DNA from: Euwallacea fornicatus
Lineage: Eukaryota; Arthropoda; Insecta; Coleoptera; Curculionidae
Assembly (NCBI RefSeq): GCF_040115645.1
Contig: NW_027096036.1
Location: forward strand, 496,001-560,000
Direction of reading: 5' to 3'
DNA: 64,000 nt
A program made the position numbers and the translations under genes. The notes below the pieces were generated by a model. It searched no databases, was not told the DNA's origin, and was given only the letters and a program-made list of their open reading frames with translations. The first letter of the stretch is position 1. Each line of letters starts with the position of its first letter. Shown here piece by piece: positions 37,301-51,300 of the stretch.

Positions 37301-38928
37301 TAAACAAAGTGTCAAATTAGTCACCTCAACGAGATTTTGAAGATGTCACAACACATCAGAATTGCATCTTGTTGAACTTCCAAGAAAAATAGTACTTTAT
37401 GTGCTCAAACACCCAACTTGTGTGACTTTTCAAACTTTGAAGCTCGATAACATCGGCAAATGAGGACCAAATTTGTTAAACAGAGTGTCTAATTAATCAG
37501 CTCGACGAGATTTTGAAGATATCACAACACATCAGAATTGCATCTTGTTGAACTTCCAAGAAAAATAGTACTTTATGTGCTCAAACACAAAACTTGTGTG
37601 ACTTTTCAAATTTTGAAACTCGATAACTTCGGCAAATGAGGACCAAATTTGTTAAAAAAAGTGTCAAATTAATCAGCTCGACGAGATTTTGAAGATGTCA
37701 CAACACATCAGAATTGCATCTTGTTGAACTTCCAAGAAAAATAGTACTTTATGTGCTCAAACACGCAACTTTTTTGACTTTTCAAAATTTGAAGCTCGAT
37801 AACTTCGGCAAATGAGGACCAAATTTGTTAAACAGAGTGTCAAATTAATCAGCTCGACGAGATCTTTAACATGACGCAACACATCAGAATTGCATCTTGT
37901 TGAACTTCCAAGAAAAATAGTACTTTATGTGCTCAAACACACAACTTGTGTGACTTTTCAAACTTTGAAGCTCGATAACATCGGCAAATGAGGACCAAAT
38001 TTGTTAAACAGAGTGTCAAATTAATCAGCTCGACGAGATCTTTAACATGACACAACACATCATAATTGCATCTTGTTGAACTTCCAAGAAAAATAGTACT
38101 TTATGTGCTCAAACACAAAACTTATGTGACTTTTCAAATTTTGAAACTCGATAACATCGGCAAATGAGGACCAAATTTGTTAAACAGAGTGTCAAATTAA
38201 ACAGCTCGACGAGATCTTTAACATGACACAACACATCAGAATTGCATCTTGTTGAACTTCCAAGAAAAATAGTACTTTATGTGCTCAAACACAAAACTTA
38301 TGTGACTTTTCAAATTTTGAAACTCGATAACTTCGGCAAATGAGGACCAAATTTGTTAAACAAAGTGTCAAATTAGTCACCTCAACGAGATTTTGAAGAT
38401 GTCACAACACATCAGAATTGCATCTTGTTGAACTTCCAAGAAAAATAGTACTTTATGTGCTCAAACACACAATTTGTGTGACTTTTCAAACTTTGAAGCT
38501 CGATAACTTCGGCAAATGAGTACCAAATTCCTTAAACAAAGTGTCAAATTAATCAGCTCGACGAGATTTTAAAAATGTCACAACACATCAGAATTGCATC
38601 TTGTTGAACTTCCAAGAAAAATAGTACTTTATGTGCTCAAACACCCAACTTGTGTGACTTTTCAAACTTTGAAGCTCGATAACTTCGGCAAATGTGGACC
38701 AAATTTGTTAAACAAAGTGTCAAATTAGTCACCTCAACGAGATTTTGAAGATGTCACAACACATCAGAATTGCATCTTGTTGAACTTCCAAGAAAAATAG
38801 TACTTTATGTGCTCAAACACACAACTTGTGTGACTTTTCAAATTTTGAAGCTCGATAACATCGGCAAATGAGGACCAAATTTGTTAAACAGAGTGTCAAA
38901 TTAATCAGCTCGACGAGATTTTGAAGAT
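31361..38928 (+). repeat. Large HOR unit, copy 1 (43 monomers, 7568 bp)
   Basis: This stretch recurs immediately downstream at 38,929. Diagnostic changes shared by both copies include two tandem CGGCCAATGAGG monomers (31,470 and 31,646; 39,038 and 39,214), ACAAATCATG (near 32,950 and 40,518), AACATGGGC (34,986 and 42,026), TGCATGTTGTTG, TTAAAAAAAGTG, TGTCAAAGTAATC (36,607 and 43,647) and TTATTTGCTC (37,221 and 44,261). Differences are few: three extra monomers here near 33,250-33,780, GAAATTCC near 33,151, and CAAACAAAAAAC at about 35,822. Size and near-identity indicate a recent large tandem duplication by unequal exchange. Confidence 0.88.
38899..38928 (+). other. Crossover junction between the two large units
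   Basis: Left of this 30-bp interval the sequence follows the unit end (GAGTGTCAAATTAATC, compare 45,930-45,968). Right of it, GATATC follows the unit start (compare 31,361). Both parents are identical across the interval, so the exchange fell inside it, at monomer phase 3-32. The register is kept exactly, as expected for homologous unequal crossover between monomers. Confidence 0.8.
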
Positions 38929-41900
38929 ATCACAACACATCAGAATTGCATCTTGTTGAACTTCCAAGAAAAATAGTACTTTATGTGCTCAAACACAAAA
39001 CTTGTGTGACTTTTCAAATTTTGAAACTCGATAACTTCGGCCAATGAGGACCAAATTTGTTAAACACAGTGTCAAATTAATCAGCTCGACGAGATTTTGA
39101 AGATGTCACAACACATCAGAATTGCATCTTGTTGAACTTCCAAGAAAAATAGTACTTTATGTGCTCAAACACAAAACTTGTGTGAGTTTTCAAACTTTGA
39201 AACTCGATAACTTCGGCCAATGAGGACCAAATTTGTTAAACACAGTGTCAAATTAATCAGCTCGACGAGATTTTGAAGATGTCACAACACATCAGAATTG
39301 CATCTTGTTGAACTTCCAAGAAAAATAGTACTTTATGTGCTCAAACACAAAACTTATGTGACTTTTCAAATTTTGAAACTCGATAACTTCGGCAAATGAG
39401 GACCAAATTTGTTAAACAAAGTGTCAAATTAGTCACCTCAACGAGATTTTGAAGATGTCACAACACATCAGAATTGCATCTTGTTGAACTTCCAAGAAAA
39501 ATAGTACTTTATGTGCTCAAACACACAACTTGTGTGACTTTTCAAACTTTGAAGCTCGATAACTTCGGCAAATGAGTACCAAATTCCTTAAACAAAGTGT
39601 CAAATTAATCAGCTCGACGAGATTTTAAAAATGTCACAACACATCAGAATTGCATCTTGTTGAACTTCCAAGAAAAATAGTACTTTATGTGCTCAAACAC
39701 CCAACTTGTGTGACTTTTCAAACTTTGAAGCTCGATAACTTCGGCAAATGTGGACCAAATTTGTTAAACAAAGTGTCAAATTAGTCACCTCAACGAGATT
39801 TTGAAGATGTCACAACACATCAGAATTGCATCTTGTTGAACTTCCAAGAAAAATAGTACTTTATGTGCTCAAACACACAACTTGTGTGACTTTTCAAACT
39901 TTGAAGCTCTATAACATCGGCAAATGAGCACCAAATTTGTTAAACAGAGTGTCAAATTAATCAGCTCGACGAGATTTTGAAGATGTCACAACACATCAGA
40001 ATTGCATCTTGTTGAACTTCCAAGAAAAATAGTACTTTATGTGCTCAAACACACAACCTGTGTGACTTTTCAAACTTTGAAGCTCGATAACATCGGCAAA
40101 TGAGCACCAAATTTGTTAAACAGAGTGTCTAATTAATCAGCTCGACGAGATTTTGAAGATGTCACAACACATCAGAATTGTATCTTGTTGAACTTCCAAG
40201 AAAAATAGTACTTTATGTGCTCAAACACACAACTTGTGTGACTTTTCAAACTTTGAAGCTCGATAACATCGGCAAATGATGACCAAATTTGTTAAACAAA
40301 GTGTCAAATTAATCAGCTCGACGAGATCTTTAACATGACCCAACACATCATGATTGCATCTTGTTGAACTTCCAAGAAAAATAGTACTTTATGTGCTCAA
40401 ACACACAACTTGTGTGACTTTTCAAACTTTGAAGCTCGATAACATCGGCAAATGAGGACCAAATTTGTTAAACAGAGTGTCAAATTAATCAGCTCGACGA
40501 GATCTTTAACATGACCCAACAAATCATGATTGCATCTTGTTGAACTTCCAAGAAAAATAGTACTTTAAGTGCTCAAACACACAACTTGTGTGACTTTTCA
40601 AACTTTGAAGCTCGATAACATCGGCAAATGAGCACCAAATTTGTTAAACAGAGTGTCTAATTAATCAGCTCGACGAGATTTTGAAGATATCACAACACAT
40701 CAGAATTGCATCTTGTTGAACTTCCAAGAAAAATAGTACTTTATGTGCTCAAACACAAAACTTGTGTGACTTTTCAAATTTTGAAACTCGATAACTTCGG
40801 CAAATGAGGACCAAATTTGTTAAACAAAGTGTCAAATTAATCAGCTCGACGAGATTTTGAAGATGTCACAACACATCAGAATTGCATCTTGTTGAACTTC
40901 CAAGAAAAATAGTACTTTATGTGCTCAAACACGCAACTTTTTTGACTTTTCAAAATTTGAAACTCGATAACTTCGGCAAATGAGCACCAAATTTGTTAAA
41001 CAGAGTGTCTAATTAATCAGCTCGACGAGATTTTGAAGATATCACAACACATCAGAATTGCATCTTGTTGAACTTCCAAGAAAAATAGTACTTTACGTGC
41101 TCAAACACACAACTTGTGTGACTTTTCAAATTTTGAAGCTCGATAACTTCGGCAAATGAGGACCAAATTTGTTAAACAGAGTGTCAAATTAATCAGCTCG
41201 ACGAGATCTTTAACATGACGCAACACATCAGAATTGCATCTTGTTGAACTTCCAAGAAAAATAGTACTTTATGTGCTCAAACACACAACTTGTGTGACTT
41301 TTCAAACTTTGAAGCTCGATAACATCGGCAAATGAGGACCAAATTTGTTAAACAGAGTGTCAAATTAATCAGCTCGACGAGATCTTTAACATGACCCAAC
41401 ACATCATGATTGCATCTTGTTGAACTTCCAAGAAAAATAGTACTTTATGTGCTCAAACACACAACTTGTGTGACTTTTCAAACTTTGAAGCTCGATAACA
41501 TCGGCAAATGAGCACCAAATTTGTTAAACAGAGTGTCTAATTAATCAGCTCGACGAGATTTTGAAGATATCACAACACATCAGAATTGCATCTTGTTGAA
41601 CTTCCAAGAAAAATAGTACTTTATGTGCTCAAACACAAAACTTGTGTGACTTTTCAAATTTTGAAACTCGATAACTTCGGCAAATGAGCACCAAATTTGT
41701 TAAACAGAGTGTCTAATTAATCAGCTCGACGAGATTTTGAAGATATCACAACACATCAGAATTGCATCTTGTTGAACTTCCAAGAAAAATAGTACTTTAT
41801 GTGCTCAAACACAAAACTTGTGTGACTTTTCAAATTTTGAAACTCGATAACTTCGGCAAATGAGGACCAAATTTGTTAAAAAAAGTGTCAAATTAATCAG

Positions 41901-44900
41901 CTCGACGAGATTTTGAAGATGTCACAACACATCAGAATTGCATCTTGTTGAACTTCCAAGAAAAATAGTACTTTATGTGCTCAAACACAAAACTTGTGTG
42001 AGTTTTCAAACTTTGAAGCTCGATAACATGGGCAAATGAGGACCAAATTTGTTAAACAGAGTGTCAAATTAATCAGCTCGACGAGATCTTTAACATGACC
42101 CAACACATCATGATTGCATGTTGTTGAACTTCCAAGAAAAATAGTACTTTATGTGCTCAAACACACAACTTGTGTGACTTTTCAAACTTTGAGGCTCGAT
42201 AACTTCGGCAAATGAGGACCAAATTTGTTAAACAAAGTGTCAAATTAGTCACCTCAACGAGATTTTGAAGATGTCACAACACATCAGAATTGCATCTTGT
42301 TGAACTTCCAAGAAAAATAGTACTTTATGTGCTCAAACACAAAACTTGTGTGACTTTTCAAATTTTGAAACTCGATAACTTCGGCAAATGAGGACCAAAT
42401 TTGTTAAACAAAGTGTCAAATTAGTCACCTCAACGAGATTTTGAAGATGTCACAACACATCAGAATTGCATCTTGTTGAACTTCCAAGAAAAATAGTACT
42501 TTATGTGCTCAAACACAAAACTTGTGTGAGTTTTCAAACTTTGAAGCTCGATAACATCGGCAAATGAGGACCAAATTTGTTAAACAGAGTGTCAAATTAA
42601 TCAGCTCGACGAGATCTTTAACATGACCCAACACATCATGATTGCATGTTGTTGAACTTCCAAGAAAAATAGTACTTTATGTGCTCAAACACACAACTTG
42701 TGTGACTTTTCAAACTTTGAGGCTCGATAACTTCGGCAAATGAGGACCAAATTTGTTAAACAAAGTGTCAAATTAATCAGCTCGACGAGATTTTGAAGAT
42801 GTCACAACACATCAGAATTGCATCTTGTTGAACTTCCAAGAAAAATAGTACTTTATGTGCTCAAACACAAAACTTGTGTGACTTTTCAAATTTTGAAACT
42901 CGATAACTTCGGCAAATGAGGACCAAATTTGTTAAACAAAGTGTCAAATTAATCAGCTCGACGAGATTTTGAAGATGTCACAACACATCAGAATTGCATC
43001 TTGTTGAACTTCCAAGAAAAATAGTACTTTATGTGCTCAAACACGCAACTTTTTTGACTTTTCAAAATTTGAAACTCGATAACTTCGGCAAATGAGGACC
43101 AAATTTGTTAAACAAAGTGTCAAATTAGTCACCTCAACGAGATTTTGAAGATGTCACAACACATCAGAATTGCATCTTGTTGAACTTCCAAGAAAAATAG
43201 TACTTTATGTGCTCAAACACAAAATTTGTGTGACTTTTCAAACTTTGAAGCTCGATAACATCGGCAAATGAGGACCAAATTTGTTAAACAGAGTGTCAAA
43301 TTAATCAGCTCGACGAGATCTTTAACATGACACAACACATCAGAATTGCATCTTGTTGAACTTCCAAGAAAAATAGTACTTTATGTGCTCAAACACACAA
43401 CTTGTGTAACTTTTCAAACTTTGAAGCTCGATAACATCGGCAAATGAGCACCAAATTTGTTAAACAGAGTGTCTAATTAATCAGCTCGACGAGATTTTGA
43501 AGATATCACAACACATCAGAATTGCATCTTGTTGAACTTCCAAGAAAAATAGTACTTTATGTGCTCAAACACAAAACTTGTGTGACTTTTCAAATTTTGA
43601 AACTCGATAACTTCGGCAAATGAGGACCAAATTTGTTAAACAAAGTGTCAAAGTAATCAGCTCGACGAGATCTTTAACATGACACAACACATCAGAATTG
43701 CATCTTGTTGAACTTCCAAGAAAAATAGTACTTTACGTGCTCAAACACACAACTTGTGTGACTTTTCAAATTTTGAAGCTCGATAACTTCGGCAAATGAG
43801 GACCAAATTTGTTAAACAGAGTGTCAAATTAATCAGCTCGACGAGATCTTTAACATGACCCAACACATCATGATTGCATCTTGTTGAACTTCCAAGAAAA
43901 ATAGTACTTTATGTGCTCAAACACAAAACTTGTGTGACTTTTCAAATTTTGAAACTCGATAACTTCGGCAAATGAGCACCAAATTTGTTAAACAGAGTGT
44001 CTAATTAATCAGCTCGACGAGATTTTGAAGATATCACAACACATCAGAATTGCATCTTGTTGAACTTCCAAGAAAAATAGTACTTTATGTGCTCAAACAC
44101 AAAACTTGTGTGACTTTTCAAATTTTGAAACTCGATAACTTCGGCAAATGAGGACCAAATTTGTTAAAAAAAGTGTCAAATTAATCAGCTCGACGAGATT
44201 TTGAGGATGTCACAACACATCAGAATTGCATCTTGTTGAACTTCCAAGAAAAATAGTACTTTATTTGCTCAAACACGCAACTTTTTTGACTTTTCAAAAT
44301 TTGAAACTCGATAACTTCGGCAAATGAGGACCAAATTTGTTAAACAAAGTGTCAAATTAGTCACCTCAACGAGATTTTGAAGATGTCACAACACATCAGA
44401 ATTGCATCTTGTTGAACTTCCAAGAAAAATAGTACTTTATGTGCTCAAACACCCAACTTGTGTGACTTTTCAAACTTTGAAGCTCGATAACATCGGCAAA
44501 TGAGGACCAAATTTGTTAAACAGAGTGTCTAATTAATCAGCTCGACGAGATTTTGAAGATATCACAACACATCAGAATTGCATCTTGTTGAACTTCCAAG
44601 AAAAATAGTACTTTATGTGCTCAAACACAAAACTTGTGTGACTTTTCAAATTTTGAAACTCGATAACTTCGGCAAATGAGGACCAAATTTGTTAAAAAAA
44701 GTGTCAAATTAATCAGCTCGACGAGATTTTGAAGATGTCACAACACATCAGAATTGCATCTTGTTGAACTTCCAAGAAAAATAGTACTTTATGTGCTCAA
44801 ACACGCAACTTTTTTGACTTTTCAAAATTTGAAGCTCGATAACTTCGGCAAATGAGGACCAAATTTGTTAAACAGAGTGTCAAATTAATCAGCTCGACGA

Positions 44901-45968
44901 GATCTTTAACATGACGCAACACATCAGAATTGCATCTTGTTGAACTTCCAAGAAAAATAGTACTTTATGTGCTCAAACACACAACTTGTGTGACTTTTCA
45001 AACTTTGAAGCTCGATAACATCGGCAAATGAGGACCAAATTTGTTAAACAGAGTGTCAAATTAATCAGCTCGACGAGATCTTTAACATGACACAACACAT
45101 CATAATTGCATCTTGTTGAACTTCCAAGAAAAATAGTACTTTATGTGCTCAAACACAAAACTTATGTGACTTTTCAAATTTTGAAACTCGATAACATCGG
45201 CAAATGAGGACCAAATTTGTTAAACAGAGTGTCAAATTAAACAGCTCGACGAGATCTTTAACATGACACAACACATCAGAATTGCATCTTGTTGAACTTC
45301 CAAGAAAAATAGTACTTTATGTGCTCAAACACAAAACTTATGTGACTTTTCAAATTTTGAAACTCGATAACTTCGGCAAATGAGGACCAAATTTGTTAAA
45401 CAAAGTGTCAAATTAGTCACCTCAACGAGATTTTGAAGATGTCACAACACATCAGAATTGCATCTTGTTGAACTTCCAAGAAAAATAGTACTTTATGTGC
45501 TCAAACACACAATTTGTGTGACTTTTCAAACTTTGAAGCTCGATAACTTCGGCAAATGAGTACCAAATTCCTTAAACAAAGTGTCAAATTAATCAGCTCG
45601 ACGAGATTTTAAAAATGTCACAACACATCAGAATTGCATCTTGTTGAACTTCCAAGAAAAATAGTACTTTATGTGCTCAAACACCCAACTTGTGTGACTT
45701 TTCAAACTTTGAAGCTCGATAACTTCGGCAAATGTGGACCAAATTTGTTAAACAAAGTGTCAAATTAGTCACCTCAACGAGATTTTGAAGATGTCACAAC
45801 ACATCAGAATTGCATCTTGTTGAACTTCCAAGAAAAATAGTACTTTATGTGCTCAAACACACAACTTGTGTGACTTTTCAAATTTTGAAGCTCGATAACA
45901 TCGGCAAATGAGGACCAAATTTGTTAAACAGAGTGTCAAATTAATCAGCTCGACGAGATTTTGAAGAT
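38929..45968 (+). repeat. Large HOR unit, copy 2 (40 monomers, 7040 bp)
   Basis: Second copy of the preceding unit. It aligns at an offset of 43 monomers up to about 40,830 and then at 40 monomers, because it lacks the three-monomer group present near 33,250-33,780 in copy 1. Its right end matches copy 1 through position 45,968, where copy 1 (38,928) passes into GATATC while this copy reads GATGTC. If both units were made by one event, the three-monomer difference arose later, within a region already made of 3-monomer repeats. Confidence 0.88.
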
Positions 45969-46282
45969 GTCACAACACATCAGAATTGCATCTTGTTGAA
46001 CTTCCAAGAAAAATAGTACTTTATGTGCTCAAACACACAACCTGTGTGACTTTTCAAACTTTGAAGCTCGATAACATCGGCAAATGAGCACCAATTTTGT
46101 TAAACAGAGTGTCTAATTAATCAGCTCGACGAGATTTTGAAGATGTCACAACACATCAGAATTGTATCTTGTTGAACTTCCAAGAAAAATAGTACTTTAT
46201 GTGCTCACACAACTTGTGACTTTTCAAACTTTGAAGCTCGATAACATCGGCAAATGATGACCAAATTTGTTAAACAAAGTGT
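45969..46282 (+). repeat. Start of a third, shortened unit; contains the 170-bp monomer
   Basis: The sequence here resembles the part of the large unit from about 39,970 (dyad 2 as CAACCTGTGTG, then GAGCACC and GTGTCTAATTAATC), so a third copy begins at an internal point. It carries a private ACCAATTTTG near 46,090. The last monomer, 46,113-46,282, is the short one described separately. Confidence 0.75.
46113..46282 (+). repeat. Length-variant monomer, 170 bp
   Basis: The only monomer whose length differs from 176 among the register checks. Near 46,201 it reads GTGCTCACACAACTTGTGAC, while related monomers have four more bases before the ACACAAC and one more TG after the TTG. The net loss is 6 bp in two pieces, both touching dyad 2, whose arms shrink from 7 to 5 bp. 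Slippage or repair at an extruded hairpin would explain two losses at one site; a base-calling or assembly error is the alternative. Confidence 0.85.
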
Positions 46283-47090
46283 CAAATTAATCAGCTCGAC
46301 GAGATCTTTAACATGACCCAACACATCATCATTGCATCTTGTTGAACTTCCAAGAAAAATAGTACTTTAAGTGCTCAAACACACAACTTGTGTAACTTTT
46401 CAAACTTTGAAGCTCGATAACATCGGCAAATGAGCACCAAATTTGTTAAACAGAGTGTCTAATTAATCAGCTCGACGAGATTTTGAAGATATCACAACAC
46501 ATCAGAATTGCATCTTGTTGAACTTCCAAGAAAAATAGTACTTTATGTGCTCAAACACAAAACTTGTGTGACTTTTCAAATTTTGAAACTCGATAACTTC
46601 GGCAAATGAGGACCAAATTTGTTAACCAAAGTGTCAAATTAATCAGCTCGACGAGATCTTTAACATGACACAACACATCAGAATTGCATCTTGTTGAACT
46701 TCCAAGAAAAATAGTACTTTACGTGCTCAAACACACAACTTGTGTGACTTTTCAAATTTTGAAGCTCGATAACTTCGGCAAATGAGGACCAAATTTGTTA
46801 AACAGAGTGTCAAATTAATCAGCTCGACGAGATCTTTAACATGACGCAACACATCAGAATTGCATCTTGTTGAACTTCCAAGAAAAATAGTACTTTATGT
46901 GCTCAAACACACAACTTGTGTGACTTTTCAAACTTTGAAGCTCGATAACATCGGCAAATGAGGACCAAATTTGTTAAACAGAGTGTCAAATTAATCAGCT
47001 CGACGAGATCTTTAACATGACCCAACACATCATGATTGCATCTTGTTGAACTTCCAAGAAAAATAGTACTTTATGTGCTCAAACACCCAA
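46283..47090 (+). repeat. Remainder of the third unit
   Basis: About five monomers in the order of the large unit but lacking one monomer after the first. Changes include ACACATCATCATTG near 46,320, GTGTAACTTTTC near 46,391 and TTAACCAAAGTG near 46,622. The AAGTGCTC, GATATC and TTACGTGC variants link it to zone III. At about 47,090 box 2 and box 3 switch to zone IV types. Confidence 0.7.
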
Positions 47091-48394
47091 CTTGTGTGAC
47101 TTTTCAAACTTTGAAGCTCGATAACTTCGGCAAATGTGGACCAAATTTGTTAAACAAAGTGTCAAATTAGTCACCTCAACGAGATTTTGAAGATGTCACA
47201 ACACATCAGAATTGCATCTTGTTGAACTTCCAAGAAAAATAGTACTTTATGTGCTCAAACACACAACTTGTGTGACTTTTCAAACTTTGAAGCTCTATAA
47301 CATCGGCAAATGAGCACCAAATTTGTTAAACAGAGTGTCAAATTAATCAGCTCGACGAGATCTTTAACATCACCCAACACATCATAATTGCATCTTGTTG
47401 AACTTCCAAGAAAAATAGTACTTTATGTGCTCAAACACAAAACTTGTGTGAGTTTTCAAACTTTGAAGCTCGATAACATCGGCAAATGAGGACCAAATTT
47501 GTTAAACAGAGTGTCAAATTAATCAGCTCGACGAGATCTTTAACATGACCCAACACATCATGATTGCATCTTGTTGAACTTCCAAGAAAAATAGTACTTT
47601 ATGTGCTCAAACACAAAACTTGTGTGAGTTTTCAAACTTTGAAGCTCGATAACATCGGCAAATGAGGACCAAATTTGTTAAACAGAGTGTCAAATTAATC
47701 AGCTCGAAGAGATCTTTAACATGACCCAACACATCAGAATTGCATCTTGTTGAACTTCCAAGAAAAATAGTACTTTATGTGCTCAAACACACAACTTGTG
47801 TGACTTTTCAAACTTTGAAGCTCTATAACATCGGCAAATGAGCACCAAATTTGTTAAACAGAGTGTCAAATTAATCAGCTCGACGAGATCTTTAACATCA
47901 CCCAACACATCATAATTGCATCTTGTTGAACTTCCAAGAAAAATAGTACTTTATGTGCTCAAACACAAAACTTGTGTGAGTTTTCAAACTTTGAAGCTCG
48001 ATAACATCGGCAAATGAGGGCCAAATTTGTTAAACAGAGTGTCAAATTAATCAGCTCGACGAGATCTTTAACATGACCCAACACATCATGATTGCATCTT
48101 GTTGAACTTCCAAGAAAAATAGTACTTTATGTGCTCAAACACAAAACTTGTGTGAGTTTTCAAACTTTGAAGCTCGATAACATCGGCAAATGAGGACCAA
48201 ATTTGTTAAACAGAGTGTCAAATTAATCAGCTCGAAGAGATCTTTAACATGACCCAACACATCATGATTGCATCTTGTTGAACTTCCAAGAAAAATAGTA
48301 CTTTATGTGCTCAAACACACAACTTGTGTGACTTTTCAAACTTTGAAGCTCGATAACTTCGGCAAATGAGGACCAAATTTGTTAAACAAAGTGT
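47091..48394 (+). repeat. Domain IV start with 3-monomer tandem duplication
   Basis: 47,339-47,866 and 47,867-48,394 are tandem copies of a three-monomer group (528 bp): ACATCACCCAAC, then ACATGACCCAAC/CATGATTG, then CTCGAAGAG. The third monomer of the first copy (47,691-47,866) is a hybrid. Its left end has CTCGAAGAG and GACCC like 48,219, while its right part has CAGAATTG, CTCTATAAC and GAGCACC like 47,163. The switch lies in CAACACATCA at 47,727-47,736, which marks the crossover that made the duplication. Confidence 0.83.
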
Positions 48395-51300
48395 CAAATT
48401 AATCAGCTCGACGAGATTTTGAAGATGTCACAACACATCAGAATTGCATCTTGTTGAACTTCCAAGAAAATTAGTACTTTATGTGCTCAAACACGCAACT
48501 TTTTTGACTTTTCAAAATTTGAAACTCGATAACTTCGGCAAATGAGGACCAAATTTGTTAAACAAAGTGTCAAATTAATCAGCTCGACGAGATCTTTAAC
48601 ATGACACAACACATCAGAATTGCATCTTGTTGAACTTCCAAGAAAAATAGTACATTATGTGCTCAAACACGCAACTTTTTTGACTTTTCAAAATTTGAAA
48701 CTCGATAACTTCGGCAAATGAGGACCAAATTTGTTAAACAAAGTGTCAAATTAATCAGCTCGACGAGATCTTTAACATGACACAACACATCAGAATTGCA
48801 TCTTGTTGAACTTCCAAGAAAAATAGTACTTTATGTGCTCAAACACGCAACTTTTTTGACTTTTCAAAATTTGAAACTCGATAACTTCGGCAAATGAGGA
48901 CCAAATTCCTTAAACAAAGTGTCAAATTAATCAGCTCGACGAGATTTTAAAAATGTCACAACACATCAGAATTGCATCTTGTTGAACTTCCAAGAAAAAT
49001 AGTACTTTATGTGCTCAAACACCCAACTTGTGTGACTTTTCAAACTTTGAAGCTCGATAACATCGGCAAATGAGGACCAAATTTGTTAAACAAAGTGTCA
49101 AATTAGTCACCTCAACGAGATTTTGAAGATGTCACAACACATCAGAATTGCATCTTGTTGAACTTCCAAGAAAAATAGTACTTTATGTGCTCAAACACAC
49201 AACCTGTGTGACTTTTCAAATTTTGAAGCTCGATAACATCGGCAAATGAGGACCAAATTTGTTAAACAGAGTGTCAAATTAATCAGCTCGACGAGATTTT
49301 GAAGATGTCACAACACATCAGAATTGCATCTTGTTGAACTTCCAAGAAAAATAGTACTTTATGTGCTCAAACACACAACTTGTGTGACTTTTCAAACTTT
49401 GAAGCTCTATAACATCGGCAAATGAGCACCAAATTTGTTAAACAGAGTGTCAAATTAATCAGCTCGACGAGATTTTGAAGATGTCACAACACATCAGAAT
49501 TGCATCTTGTTGAACTTCCAAGAAAAATAGTACTTTATGTGCTCAAACACACAACCTGTGTGACTTTTCAAACTTTGAAGCTCGATAACATCGGCAAATG
49601 AGTACCAAATTCCTTAAACAAAGTGTCAAATTAATCAGCTCGACGAGATTTTAAAAATGTCACAACACATCAGAATTGCATCTTGTTGAACTTCCAAGAA
49701 AAATAGTACTTTATGTGCTCAAACACCCAACTTGTGTGACTTTTCAAACTTTGAAGCTCGATAACTTCGGCAAATGTGGACCAAATTTGTTAAACAAAGT
49801 GTCAAATTAGTCACCTCAACGAGATTTTGAAGATGTCACAACACATCAGAATTGCATCTTGTTGAACTTCCAAGAAAAATAGTACTTTATGTGCTCAAAC
49901 ACACAACTTGTGTGACTTTTCAAATTTTGAAGCTCGATAACATCGGCAAATGAGGACCAAATTTGTTAAACAGAGTGTCAAATTAATCAGCTCGACGAGA
50001 TTTTGAAGATGTCACAACACATCAGAATTGCATCTTGTTGAACTTCCAAGAAAAATAGTACTTTATGTGCTCAAACACACAACTTGTGTGACTTTTCAAA
50101 CTTTGAAGCTCTATAACATCGGCAAATGAGCACCAAATTTGTTAAACAGAGTGTCAAATTAATCAGCTCGACGAGATTTTGAAGATGTCACAACACATCA
50201 GAATTGCATCTTGTTGAACTTCCAAGAAAAATAGTACTTTATGTGCTCAAACACGCAACTTTTTTGACTTTTCAAAATTTGAAACTCGATAACTTCGGCA
50301 AATGAGGACCAAATTTGTTAAACAAAGTGTCAAATTAGTCACCTCAACGAGATTTTGAAGATGTCACAACACATCAGAATTGCATCTTGTTGAACTTCCA
50401 AGAAAAATAGTACTTTATGTGCTCAAACACCCAACTTGTGTGACTTTTCAAACTTTGAAGCTCGATAACATCGGCAAATGAGGACCAAATTTGTTAAACA
50501 GAGTGTCAAATTAATCAGCTCGACGAGATCTTTAACATGACACAACACATCAGAATTGCATCTTGTTGAACTTCCAAGAAAAATAGTACTTTATGTGCTC
50601 AAACACAAAACTTATGTGACTTTTCAAATTTTGAAACTCGATAACTTCGGCAAATGAGGACCAAATTTGTTAAACAAAGTGTCAAATTAGTCACCTCAAC
50701 GAGATTTTGAAGATGTCACAACACATCAGAATTGCATCTTGTTGAACTTCCAAGAAAAATAGTACTTTATGTGCTCAAACACACAACTTGTGTGACTTTT
50801 CAAACTTTGAAGCTCGATAACTTCGGCAAATGAGTACCAAATTCCTTAAACAAAGTGTCAAATTAATCAGCTCGACGAGATTTTAAAAATGTCACAACAC
50901 ATCAGAATTGCATCTTGTTGAACTTCCAAGAAAAATAGTACTTTATGTGCTCAAACACCCAACTTGTGTGACTTTTCAAACTTTGAAGCTCGATAACTTC
51001 GGCAAATGTGGACCAAATTTGTTAAACAAAGTGTCAAATTAGTCACCTCAACGAGATTTTGAAGATGTCACAACACATCAGAATTGCATCTTGTTGAACT
51101 TCCAAGAAAAATAGTACTTTATGTGCTCAAACACACAACCTGTGTGACTTTTCAAATTTTGAAGCTCGATAACATCGGCAAATGAGGACCAAATTTGTTA
51201 AACAGAGTGTCAAATTAATCAGCTCGACGAGATTTTGAAGATGTCACAACACATCAGAATTGCATCTTGTTGAACTTCCAAGAAAAATAGTACTTTATGT

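Noticed and set aside
31361..45968. Large duplication dismissed as an assembly error
   Set aside because: The copies differ by two private substitutions and a three-monomer group, which argues for two real copies, although read support would decide it.
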